In this document: positions 54,051 to 64,000 of the stretch, one piece after another
Numbering within the stretch: position 1 is the stretch's first letter
How the letters are laid out: the number at the start of each line of letters is the position of its first letter
DNA from: Parasponia andersonii
Taxonomy: Eukaryota > Streptophyta > Magnoliopsida > Rosales > Cannabaceae
NCBI GenBank assembly: GCA_002914805.1
Contig: JXTB01000155.1
Location: forward strand, 666,997-730,996
Reading direction: 5' to 3'
Length of the DNA: 64,000 nt
Notes under the pieces: model-generated
What the model was told of the DNA's origin: nothing
Seen by the model: the letters and a program-made list of their open reading frames with translations, nothing else
Database searches by the model: none
Program-made: the position numbers and the translations under genes

Positions 54051-55500
54051 TCAAATTAAGCATTAACCCACTACTCTTTGGAGAATTCTCAAACTTGGGT
54101 CTCTCTCATTTTTGGATTCGGTTTTCTGCAAATTCAAGCAAATCAAAGAAACCCCACTTCCGGTACTGAATTTTGAGCTCTCTGGCTCTAGTTCTGTGTA
54201 TTGCTCTTAGCTTTGGCACTAACTTTCTCTTGGAAGAAGAAAAGATCTGATTTTTTCTACTCGTGAGGGATCAAATCACTCACCAGACCAGAGGCTCAAT
54301 TTTTGGTTATTGGATTTCTCAGAGAGATTTTGGGGTTTGAATTTTTATCCTGGTGAGTATTTCTGGGTATTAAAAAAATGTTTCTGGGTAGTAAATAAAT
54401 AACGTCCATTTTTTTTTTGTATGACGTGCGTAATATGTCGTTTATCGCCGGCTATTTTGTTGGGATATGTGTGGATTTATTTTAGTTTATCAATATGTTT
54501 TGGCAAGTGAAATAGGTTATTTTGCAGCACAATTAGTCTGGGTTAAGTTAAATTCATTTAAAGTCTTCTGAAAAAGATGAATGATATCAGGTTTCTCTCT
54601 CTATAGTTTTAGTATTATTTCTAAGGTGCTGAGCTGGTTTGCAGGTCTTTTAAAGTTTTACCCCTCTCCAATTGAATTTTTTGACATATTTGTATTTTTT
54701 TTTTCCCTTGAGCTGGTAAATATTTATGCTTGAAATTTTGGGTCTCTATAGATTAGAGTTTGATGCATACTGGGGTATGAATTTATTTAGAAAGAGAATA
54801 AGAGTGGGCAAGCATCATGTTTGGTTTTGCTATCAATGTTTGCTTTGTTGGTTATGAAACTTCTTAGTTTTGGATTTTTCTCCTGTATTTACTAATCTCC
54901 TTATCTCTTGGTTTATCTCTAGTTTTTGCTTCTGTTTGTCTTTATTTTTGGTGCTCCTCCTCATGCTGATCAAATGCCGGTTGTTTCTTTGGTCTATTCG
55001 TATAAAAAAAAATAAAAAATGAAAACTAAAGTTTACATCTCTTCTGTTCTTGTCATTTGAGTTCATGCATATGATTTTCCTTGATTCTAGTTTTACTCCT
55101 CACCGTCCTATTATCCTTAATGACGTTTCTATGGACTTATACCTTTTTAGTGATCTTAAGTGGGTTTTCTTCCCGTTCTTCATATTCAGAAAGTAGTTTC
55201 GTTCATTGTTAATTTCTTATTTAGCAGATTCCTCTATTTTTAAGAGTTGTTGGAGTTCCAAGTTTTTCTTTAGAAAATTAAATCCCCGGATATCTTCCTC
55301 TCTTTCCTGCTAATCAGCTTGGTTTCCGGTGGTTCATGCCTCTTTGGTCGTTCAGTATGCAAACTATGTTTTATATTGATTTAGTTTGATTTCATTGACT
55401 TGAATGTAGGATTTGAGCTCTATTGCAATAGAATAGTCTCCCATGTCATCAGCTTAATTGGTGGAAGGAATTTATTGAGGAGAGTTGATCTCTTGACGTT
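54051..55500 (+). promoter_or_regulatory. Leader of the At1g01500-like gene with a probable 5'UTR intron
   Basis: The region near 54060-54352 has the composition of a transcribed leader (CTCTCT, TTTCTGCAAATTC). It ends at a strong donor TCCTG|GTGAGTAT (54352/54353). A matching acceptor TTGAATGTAG ends at 55409, which leaves a 91-nt second leader exon before the ATG. The UTR intron of about 1.06 kb is inferred from splice signals. Confidence 0.5.
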
Positions 55501-57741
55501 ATGGAGAGTTCTTATGAGACTTCAAATGGATACAGGCCAACTGATAATGGACATGTGCCTGGGAATCACTCCCCTCACAAACCCTCCATTAAGGTGTCAT
55601 TACCATGGCTTGATTTAAAAGTTTTTTATGTTAGAGTTAGCAGGTGTGAGATCGATGATTCCACTCCTGAGTACCTCACGTTAAATCATGTTCCTCTGGA
55701 CCCTGACACCCTTCTTGAAGTTAATGGTGTTAGAACAAGTATCTATTCAGATGGGGAAACAACCGTTCTTCGTAGGGATCGTTTAGATAAGAAATCAGAA
55801 GAAGTGACATTTGTAAGCACCGATAGTATAAGGATTACTGGAAGTGTGAAATTTGAGGTCTTCCATAAGGATGTCCTTTTGATATTTGGGGTTTTAGAAT
55901 TGTGTAATAGTAACGGTCTCATTGGGGAAACAAATCATCGTGGTCAAAGATGGAGCATGGAATGTGAATCAAATATAATTGCTGGCACTGGCTTCCTCAA
56001 GGGGAGGCAATTAATGGGTGCAGACTCAGCTTCACCAACAATTGAGGTGTATATTGCTGGATCATTCTTAGGAACACCACTTATCTTAACAAAGACTTTG
56101 CAACTTAGTTCAAAGAAGAAGCATACAAGGAGGGCATTGTTAGATTCAATACCAGAGTACGACGCAAAGGAAGACCAGAAAGAGGCTCCTTCCAGGCTCG
56201 CTTTGCAGGTATGTATTCTCGGTTGAATAGTGTAGTTGAAATATAATGTGCTTTTACTGGATTTATACATTTGGAATTTCCATGTTTATTCACATTGTTG
56301 CTGTCCATTAACTTGCTTTTGAAAATCATGTTGTTGATGCCACCCAAACAAATCTCAAGTCTTCTTGCGAAAAATTTGGATCTCTAGCTGTCCACAAGGG
56401 GGTGTTGACATGACAATAAAATGTATATCCTGTGTTGGGGCTACAGATATGATACCTTCTAATTATAATAACTGTCCTATAAATATCTGACAGAGCTGTG
56501 TCCTTTTTGTATATTCCCTGTTCCCATGCAAGTTGAAGGTATATATCAGCTGTTCCTTTTGGGCCATGGCAAAGATGTCTAAAGAACTTGACCTGGCAGG
56601 ATGAAAAATAAAATATTTCGTCTTATGTTATCTCCGGTTCCTTATTTTGTAGATACATGATCTCTCTTAGGCTGTTTTTGGCATATTTCCTTCCAACCTT
56701 AAATTTGTTCTGTGATGAGCAGTCAAAGAAGTAGTGATTGAGTTTCAGATAAAGTGTTTGATGCCGGACAGAACAGAAATTAGAGTGGCAGAGAGAAATT
56801 TAGAAGGTGGAAGTTTATGATGCTACCTGCTAACTACTGATTGAATTTTTCGGTTCTCTGTTATTTACGAGCTTTACTGTATTTGAACAGAACAGTATGG
56901 ATAGGGATTTCTCCTCTGTTGCCCTGGTTCTTATTGTCTGTATTCGTTTTTTTTTAAACCACCTTGCCACTGTTATGGACTGAGTTCAATTTTTATTCTG
57001 ATCCCCTCTGTCTTGATAAATTTTTTCCGGAGGTTTACTGATCTTCCATACAGAAAGGTTTGGTTATTTAGCTGTGTAATATTGTTTGTTTCATACCCTG
57101 ATGATATCTTCAGCGTAAAAAGTGCTACTTGAGTGCTTTTGACTATACTCCCATTAAGGAGGAGTTCATTCCTTGGAAGAAAATTTATTGTCATATGGGG
57201 CATTGGATTCTTTAGCTGGATTAAGGTGACGCAACTGCACAGTGGTCTTAGTAATAATGGTAGTACAGTTTGTGAAAGAGAGAAAGACAAGTAGTGTAGA
57301 TAGTAAAGTAATTGATGTAATTTAATTGCTGCTAGGATTCCTGTCACTTTGTTTAATTCTTCGTTTTATTGGCTGTATGATATTCTTAGCATCATGTATT
57401 TGTTATTTTCTGAATAAGCTAACTACAATATGCATATTAAGTTGCAGTACAATGTGATATTCAATTTGCAATTTACAATTTACATATCCAGCTTTCGTAT
57501 TATTATTACTCCGCAGGTGTCAGAATACCCTCACCAAAAACCAGAGAGTGAAGACAATAACATGTACTCAGGGGCATCATACATAGAGGGTGAAGATGGA
57601 GAGCTTTCATGGTTCAATGCTGGCGTGAGAGTGGGTGTTGGCATTGGCCTCAGTGTATGTCTGGGAATCGGCATTGGAGTCGGCCTACTTGTTCGTACCT
57701 ACCAAGGCACCACCAGGAACTTTAGAAGGCGGCTACTATAA
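55501..57741 (+). CDS. Conserved plant protein of the At1g01500 type, C-terminal membrane anchor
   Basis: Coding exons 55501-56208 and 57517-57741 give 310 aa. The start at 55501 (MESSYETSNGYRP) was preferred because the conserved part SLPWLDLKVFYVRVS follows about 30 residues later. Residues about 30-210 form a beta-rich domain with conserved phrases such as LTLNHVPLDPDTLLEVNG and the RRDR-DKKSEEVTFVSTDS segment. Near the C-terminus a glycine-zipper hydrophobic helix (about 275-295) precedes a basic tail RNFRRRLL, suggesting tail anchoring. Arabidopsis homologues are sometimes labelled erythronate-4-phosphate dehydrogenase family, but I see no dehydrogenase motif here. Function is unknown. 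Confidence 0.82.
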
Positions 57742-59244
57742 TCAGCACTCTTTTCCCATACGTCTTTGCAGCGTAACATAAATCCCCCGTGATCCAAATT
57801 CCAACATTGAAGGCGGTTTTTATACAATAGGAGCATCCAACTTTAACGCAGGCAGCTGATGGTTCCAACATTTATCCATTTTTTATTTTACCATGGGTGG
57901 GTTTGGTTAAAATAAGTGGTCTCCGTTTTGTGTATAGCGATGAAAGCAAAAGAATCTCCTGCATTTGATTTTTTAAGGGAATGAGTCGAGTCATGAGTTA
58001 CAGATCTTCATGTAGCTAGTGAAATTCGTTGTTAGCATTCCACACTTCGGATGTTATTTTCTTGTTAGAGATGTTTATAGTAATGAAATTTTGTTAATGG
58101 AGAGATTCTTTGGATGCATTTGATGCCACCCAATGTTATCTCAACTTCCATTTTTTTTTACAGGTCCAATAGGCACGTCTTGATTTTAGACTTGAGACCA
58201 AATAAGAGGCTTTTGAAAGTAAAGTTTTATTACTTTCACGCCTTGAAAAAATTTTGTTACTTTCATGCCTTGAATGGGTAACCAGAGTTTGGACACTACT
58301 GCTTTTCATGCCATTCTGATTAAAACGGGTAGTGTCTTGATTTTAGTTTACCTTGAATGGGTAACCAGAATGGGTAGTGTCTTGATTTTAGTTTGGACAC
58401 CTTATTCGACCTTGAATGGGGAGTGTCTTGATTTTAGTTTACCGTGAATGGGAAACCAGAGTTTGGACACTACAGCGTTTCATGCCATTATGATTAAAAC
58501 GGTCGAATAAGTTGACTAAAAAGAGCAATGTTGAATACTTCAATTCTAGTGATGTCGCTAATTAAATCATTTCAAAACTCGGATCTAAGTTTTACTAAAG
58601 TGCTTGTGAATAAAATGCAATCTTAGGTTAGGCTCTATGCCAGAAGCACACAGGATTGTACAAGTTCGTTTCGTGAAGTTGCACTTGTGTATTATGAATG
58701 AGTATTTCTTACGCTCTATCAAAGAAAAAGTAAAGTTAATCATCTAAAATAATTTAGGGCCGGCCATCGCGGGAAAAGATTTTCTGTAGAAAGTTGTATT
58801 CAGAAGTAGAAGGAGAAATTGTAAAAAAAAGAACTGTATGAGCGGTTGGTGGACCAACACGAACTATAATCAAATGACCAAACACCATTAACATTTGAAG
58901 CATCGAATCTTCAAGTTTTTTCTTGAGCAAGAAAAACTCAGGCTTATACTGAATCTTTATATGAGGCAGAGTTTGAAAAAACAAGAAGGGTCTGGTAAAT
59001 GGCTCACAGAAATCTATCAGGGAAGATCAAAACCATTCAAAACAGGCTTGATTCATTTTTACGGTGTGAAAAAACATCGAAGTTATTTTATATACGCACA
59101 GAATTAATCTTTCCGCTCTCCAAAATATAACTGGTTTATATGCACAACTTTGGAGTATCCTAAAGATCCAGAGAACATGGCATCACAAAGGGTCAGGAAG
59201 TTGTCTATCAGAATATACAAGGCAGTGATCTCTAATCAAGCCTG
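57742..59244. other. Convergent spacer between the At1g01500-like and BTB genes
   Basis: Holds 3'UTRs of both converging genes and an irregular repeat block (58250-58510). The frames 58754-58984 and 58895-59107 have no recognisable motif. Confidence 0.45.
58250..58510. repeat. Irregular tandem repeat block
   Basis: GTCTTGATTTTAGTTT occurs three times (about 58333, 58380 and 58426), and TTGGACACTACWGC followed by TTTCATGCCATT twice (about 58291 and 58464). Interleaved AATGGGTAACCAGA phrases recur between them. It is a scrambled duplication with units of about 45-60 bp. No coding content. Confidence 0.8.
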
Positions 59245-61701
59245 TCAGTTTGGGGGGGGATGAGCTGCACGGCGAAACCAGGTGTTGAATGCAGTGACCA
59301 AGTGACGGCAGTCTTCAACATTTCGGGTTGAGAAGCTGAGACACTGCTGCAACAACTCCTGGGCATCTGTCATGGGAAGTGTAGAGATTATTCTCAGGAA
59401 TGTCTCCTCCAACTCCAAGTAGAGCATTTTGTTACCAGGCGACATAGGTGAAACAATGTCCTTGCATACAATCAGAACAGGCAGCCAATCTTTTACAAGC
59501 TTCTTTCTAACCTGGAATATGCCAAGAAAAGAATAAGAAACTACTTGATATTGCACTTAATCCATCTGACAGATAGCTTAGGATAAAAAGAATAAAACTA
59601 AAAGCCATGGTATTCAACTCTCAAAAACAACATTGCTGGTAAACTAATATTACGCATCACATATTCACATGTCGTACTCTGAGTGAAAGGAAACAACTTT
59701 CGTTGATAAAGTGGAATAAACCTTACATATGTCCCATCTCTTGGTGCGCCTTACGTATTTAAAACAAACATACGTTATCTTTCCACTTCCAACTCCAGTA
59801 AGGTCCTAGTTGTTTTGATCTATTCAACCTTTTTGCTCAAGCATGTTCTCCTTTTAGATAATTTGCAATTATTGGAGTCCACCACCTCTGATTAGATGAG
59901 AGTTGAATAGACAAAAAGTTTACATGTAAAGAACTCGTTTACATAGCAACCGTGCCTATAGAATCGATGTATAAGTGACGAACCAGTGAAACACCTTTAG
60001 ATTGGTTAGAAAAATGTTCAAATTGCAAGAAATCCAAATCAAATAGTTAAATCTCGGGACTCGGGTAATGATCGCAAGCAAGGAACTGAGAGAGGGACCA
60101 TCAAAATTGTGGGTGCTAATCCTACGAAAGCACAAATCTTATTAAAAGAAAAGTACCTAATTCAAGCAATTACAGATTTTTAACGCTTTTGCAAATCCTA
60201 TGTTACAGGATTATCCTGTATGGCACCAATGCAAGATATCTAAGTTGCACCCACCAAACTGCCAAAAACTAAAGAACCTAAGGTAGGTGCAAAATTCAGA
60301 GAACCTAGTTCACAAATTGAGATGTTAAGCATTCAACCATTGATTATAATAACATAGCAAGTTCAAGATCGATATCCCATTCCCATGTGCACAATTTAAA
60401 CGAGTTAAATCAAACGTGTGCCACAACCCAGAAACGAAATCGTCTCATTTTCAACATAAACCAGAAAAACTCTAACGAAGATGCAGAATGCAGTGTACCT
60501 GTCTAGCAGCAAGAATGCTACCAGTAGCGACCGCATTGGCAAGCTTAAATGTGCACCGCAGCACAACAGCAGGGAGACCCGGCACGATATTCCTCCACGC
60601 GTCGTCCCGAAACGCTCTCTGCAAATCTGAAGTAAACGAAGCCTGTTCACTCCACTCCTTGACAGCATTATCAGCCACTCTGAGCTCAATCATTCTCTCA
60701 ACAAGCCAAAGCAAATGCCTGCTGTTAGTCATCGCGGTGTGCAGATTCAGCCTCTGAATGGCCTCGGTCTCGTTATGGTCACCTCGAAAATCCGGACTCG
60801 AATACTCCTCCAAGGACTCCTTCACGACCTTCAAGCTCGCCTCGAAGGCCCTCTCGAGCACCCTCTTAGCCGAATCCTTGGACGAAAAGTCCCTCAAAAG
60901 CTTAGCCACAAAGGCCTTAACCAATGCCATGTTCGGATGGCTATGAATCGCAGCCACAATCAAACCGTAAAGCATTTCTTCGCACGAATTGTTCTCCCCA
61001 GGCGAAACCCTAGCGAGAAGCTCCTTGGACTCTTCCCCACCCAGCATTGGAATCAGACTCATGACCCTCTTCTCCTCCTCCTCGGTCCACGGTACGGCCT
61101 CGAGGAATCGAACGCAGGACCGAACGCAATCCTCGAAGAGCAATTGGAGCGCCACGGGGAGAAGGTCGAGCGCCATGGAAGCGCTGTTAATCGTGTTCAA
61201 GAAATCGCCAGAGTAGAGAAGCTCCAGAACCGTAATCCCGGACTCGATCGAGGACGGGACGCCCAGATTGATCCGAATCGACTCGTCTCCGTCGCCGCAG
61301 TTGGATTCGTCGCCACGATCGCGATCGTGCTGCCACCGATCAGAAAATAGGGCGGCAAAGTACTTGGAGCGACGGAGGACATGGGAGTGGAGGTAGAGCA
61401 CGACCTCGGACTCGGTGGCCGATGGCGATTCGGGATCGTCCGAGTTGAGCGGGGAGGGATCGACGAAGAGCCGGAGGCGGACGTCAGCCAACGAGGAGTC
61501 GTTGAAAACGGCGGCTCCGGCCCCGGAGGAGGGAGGACGGGGGCTGGGTTTTTGAGAGGCTTGAGTTAGGGTTTTGTCGGAGAGTTCGCAGTCAATAATG
61601 GCGGCCGTGGAGGATAGACGCCGAGACGAGGCGGTGGAGGTCGTCGCCGCCGCCGTCGCTGCCGCGGCGGTGCTTGCCACGCGCTGCCGCTTCTTGGTCA
61701 T
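59245..61701 (-). CDS. BTB/POZ domain protein (At1g63850-like)
   Basis: Coding exons 61701-60499 and 59511-59245 on the minus strand give 489 aa. The N-terminus is basic (MTKKRQR, nuclear-signal-like) followed by an Ala/Thr/Ser-rich linker. The BTB/POZ fold covers about residues 66-200, with DVRLRLFV, LYLHSHVLRRSKYFAALFSD and VLELLYSGDF. A plant-specific helical C-terminal domain follows (EEMLYGLIVAAI, LLWLVERMIELRVAD, FNTWFRRAAHP). Proteins of this class are candidate CUL3 substrate adaptors, but partners are not evident here. Exon 1 is GC-rich, unlike the surroundings, as is usual for such first exons. The family name is from memory of sequence style. Confidence 0.87.
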
Positions 61702-61904
61702 TTTCCGTCGTTTGTGGAAGGAAAGAGTGAGGATTAGGTTGGAAGGAAATGGGGGAATGGATTTGAATCATTTGATTAGCCGATTTTTTTTTTTATTGCT
61801 TTTAGAGATTGACACGTTGCACTACCGTAGAGCAAGTTTCGGCCTCTTTCTATATCAGCGAGTGACGAAAGATTTGGTTCTAATTTTGGTGGTGTATTAA
61901 TTAG
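61702..61904 (-). promoter_or_regulatory. BTB gene upstream region
   Basis: Contains the 5'UTR and proximal promoter of the minus-strand BTB gene. No distinct element was recognised. Confidence 0.35.
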
Positions 61905-62113
61905 GGCACCAATCCAGGAGGGTTTTTTTTCCTTTTTTTTTTTAGCTTTTACTTTTATACATATAAGCTAATGCAAAATTTTCATCCATAATAAAAAAAT
62001 ATGAGAGAAAAAAAGAATAAATTATAACTTTATTATCACCGTTAAATAATGATTAAACAGTTTTAAAATATATTTTTATATAGATAAAAAAAAATACATA
62101 TTAGATTGGTAAT
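61905..62113. mobile_element. Diverged MITE, copy 4 of the family
   Basis: It starts GGCACCAATCCAGGAGGGTT and ends TAGATAAAAAAAAATACATA, then TTAGATTGGT, inverted-repeat ends of the same family as the copies at 7931, 21944 and 29154. Both flanks read TTAATTA or its complement rather than (TA)n. The internal motifs are eroded. Confidence 0.5.
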
Positions 62114-62390
62114 TAATACGTGGATGATACTTAATTAGTTTTTATAATTTTTTATAGCGCCATATTTGATTCTTGAAAAAAAATACATATTTCAAATATA
62201 TACTATTTTTTAATAGAGAAATTACATACTATTTTAAAATACGATTTTTTTTAATAGAAGAACAAAGGGGAAACGATGGTGTTGTAGTAATTATTTGTGT
62301 CCGATGATTTTCGAGACTACAGTAGAACGACAATGGTTTTATGGCTTTCCTATCCATATGCTTTTGTTAGTTAACATGAAATGGGTAATA

Positions 62391-62650
62391 GTAATTAAAA
62401 TTTAATTCTAATTACCCTTATTATATAATAATTAAACTGATTTTAGTTTATATATTTTTTTAGACATAGGGTAAGGCAATTAAACTCTAGGGTTCAACAT
62501 TTAAGATAAATGTATCATCGATCGTACTAAGGTAATTAGAATTTAATTCTAATTGCCCTTATTATATAATAATTAAATTGATTTTAGTTTATATAATTTT
62601 TTAGACATAGGTGAGGCAATTGAACTCTAGAGTTCTAACATTTAAGATAA
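62391..62650. repeat. Tandem duplication, about 141-bp period
   Basis: Copies start near 62391 and 62532. Both contain TTTAATTCTAATTRCCCTTA and then GATTTTAGTTTATATA, and both continue into a GACATAGG-R-GGCAATT-AACTCTAG segment. A few substitutions separate them. Non-coding. Confidence 0.85.
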
Positions 62651-63119
62651 CGAGTCGTGATGCTTGTGCTTTTGTTACGAATTATGTTGAGTTATCCTAA
62701 AAGATATAGTGTATTTAAATAAAGTATAAAATACAATGATTTATTGTAATATATAAATAATTATATATAAAATATTTCTTATATTATTTATAATAAGTAA
62801 TAATTATTTACAATCAAATAATATTTGTTTAAGGTATAACAAAATATTACGTAATTGTACATTATAAATATTAAGCTATATATTAAGATTATATTGTTTC
62901 GTACATTACAAAACATTATTATACTAATATAGATCGGATATCTATTTCATAACTTTTTTTTCCTTTGTGGATCTTCGCTGTAATTAAAAAAATAATTTTA
63001 TTAGTATAAAGAAAAAGGCTTAAATTATATTATTTGTTTTTTAAAAAGAAAATAGTAGGATAAATAATGATTTTTTTATAAAAATATGAAGAATTTGTTT
63101 TCAAATATTAATAAATTAA
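62651..63119. other. AT-rich spacer, no gene recognised
   Basis: Very AT-rich sequence without recognisable features. Confidence 0.5.
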
Positions 63120-63870
63120 TTACTTGCTTGATTTTCTTTTTCTTGATTCTTCTGTTGGTATTGCTTCTGAACTGTAGTTCAAAAATTATATTATTAGTTA
63201 CATAATGGCTAATTTATTTCATATTTTATTTAGTTAACTAAGAGTTAGTAGTAAATTTTTACCTTTTTGTAATTTTTTTTTGGAACAGGCTTTTTAGGGT
63301 CTAATGGTATGGTTGGCACTATTTCTGAATCTGGGACGGTTGTTGGTGCTGGAAGGGATAATGTGGTCAATTCATTGTCATCGAATATTTTTGACATGAT
63401 TGTGTTAATTAGTGCTCTTATAGTTCTGAAATAAATTTAGAATATTTTTGTTTATCCATAAAATTGTTCGATTATTGGTGGCAACATAGTCTTCTTGTAT
63501 TGTCAATGTGGAACGCGACTTCTTGATCAGAACTTGGGCCGCATTTCCAAATATTGTTATGACAACAAATCCTGTTTTATTTCAATTCTGGTATTTAATT
63601 TATACCTGTTGAAATAATAATATAGTAAATTATAAATTATCAATCGTTTTATTAGTGAATTAATTAAAGAAACATTAATATCAATTATCTAATTAGATGT
63701 TATACCATAGAGTTGGAATTGATGTTAGATGACCACGTGTATCGCACCACTATCTATTTCCTTCTTCTCGAACTTGTTAGGAGTATTGATGGCAAGAATT
63801 GTAGTACAAGCCTTGATGTATTTCAATTTGAATATTCTTACTTTCACTGTAAATTTGATCCCCTGATGGT
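63120..63870 (-). pseudogene. Replication protein A 70-kDa-like (RPA1-like) gene remnant
   Basis: On the minus strand a zinc-finger-like part (YYNSCHQYS, then QVREEGNR and WCDTRGHLTS, about 63830-63730) is followed by GFVVITIFGNAAQVLI (about 63570-63525). This resembles the last OB fold of RPA1, in which a CxxC...CxxC finger is embedded. A Pro-rich acidic tail (about 63400-63275) and a basic end SEAIPTEESRKRKSSK with a stop at 63120-63122 follow across an apparent intron. Two stops lie in the finger, and two of the four expected metal ligands are Tyr and Arg. Plant Helitrons also carry RPA1-like genes, so this may be a transposon passenger. The 5' part lies beyond the window. Confidence 0.42.
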
Positions 63871-64000
63871 AAAAGAACGAAAAAATTTGATGTTAGTGTA
63901 AATTATTGTTTGTAATGATATTTTTTTATTTTATTTATTTTTATTAACCTATTGTGCCAAAAGGTCTAATTGATTTAATTTTGCAATTATTTTTCTATTC

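Noticed and set aside
60405-61382. Several open frames on both strands over the BTB gene first exon
   Set aside because: They are shadows of a GC-rich coding exon; only the 61701-60499 frame carries BTB motifs.
63713-63901. Plus-strand frame of 62 codons near the right edge
   Set aside because: It is the complement of the RPA-like finger region on the minus strand, which carries the recognisable motifs.

Overview
This is a stretch of plant nuclear genome, most likely from a eudicot. The genes are intron-rich with GT-AG (once GC-AG) introns, and the spacers are very AT-rich with many homopolymers and (TA)n runs. Every recognisable protein is of a land-plant type. A run of 10 N (19627-19636) and a lone N (29388) show a draft assembly. 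I could not fix the genus.

Layout. 1-4059: a decayed Ty3/gypsy LTR retrotransposon on the minus strand, cut by the window edge. 4060-12164: gene-poor AT-rich spacer with a (TA)n-associated MITE, ending in the leader of an LRR receptor-like pseudokinase gene (12165-16926, +, 4 coding exons). 17652-19562: a 5'-truncated LINE with an 18-bp target-site duplication. 19882-19952: tRNA-Gln(CUG), minus. 20076-24292: organellar mTERF gene (MTERF2/EMB2219-like, 6 coding exons, +). 25830-26670: mitochondrial ribosomal protein bL27m (3 coding exons, -). 29131-29723: a MITE cluster between two (TA)n runs. 30929-37410: cytosolic phenylalanyl-tRNA synthetase alpha subunit (18 coding exons, -). 40425-44483: complex I subunit NDUFS8/TYKY (8 coding exons, -). 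44948-45877: a non-autonomous element with very long inverted repeats. 47032-49289: NFD6-like small mitochondrial protein with two alternative last exons (+). 55501-57741: At1g01500-like C-tail-anchored protein (+). 59245-61701: BTB/POZ protein (-). 63120-63870: remnant of an RPA1-like gene (-).

Coding exons were joined by eye. Junctions were accepted only where the reading frame is kept and the splice signals fit; the totals close exactly in frame (903, 659, 147, 487, 222, 94, 310 and 489 aa). Four of the eight intact protein genes (mTERF, bL27m, NDUFS8, NFD6-like) are expected to act in organelles, but plant genes are not operons and I see no evidence that the neighbours form one pathway. 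I found no undescribed multi-gene system. The most interesting signals are the (TA)n-bounded MITE family, the twin 20-nt alternative last exons of the NFD6-like gene, the receptor pseudokinase, and the decayed RPA-like gene.
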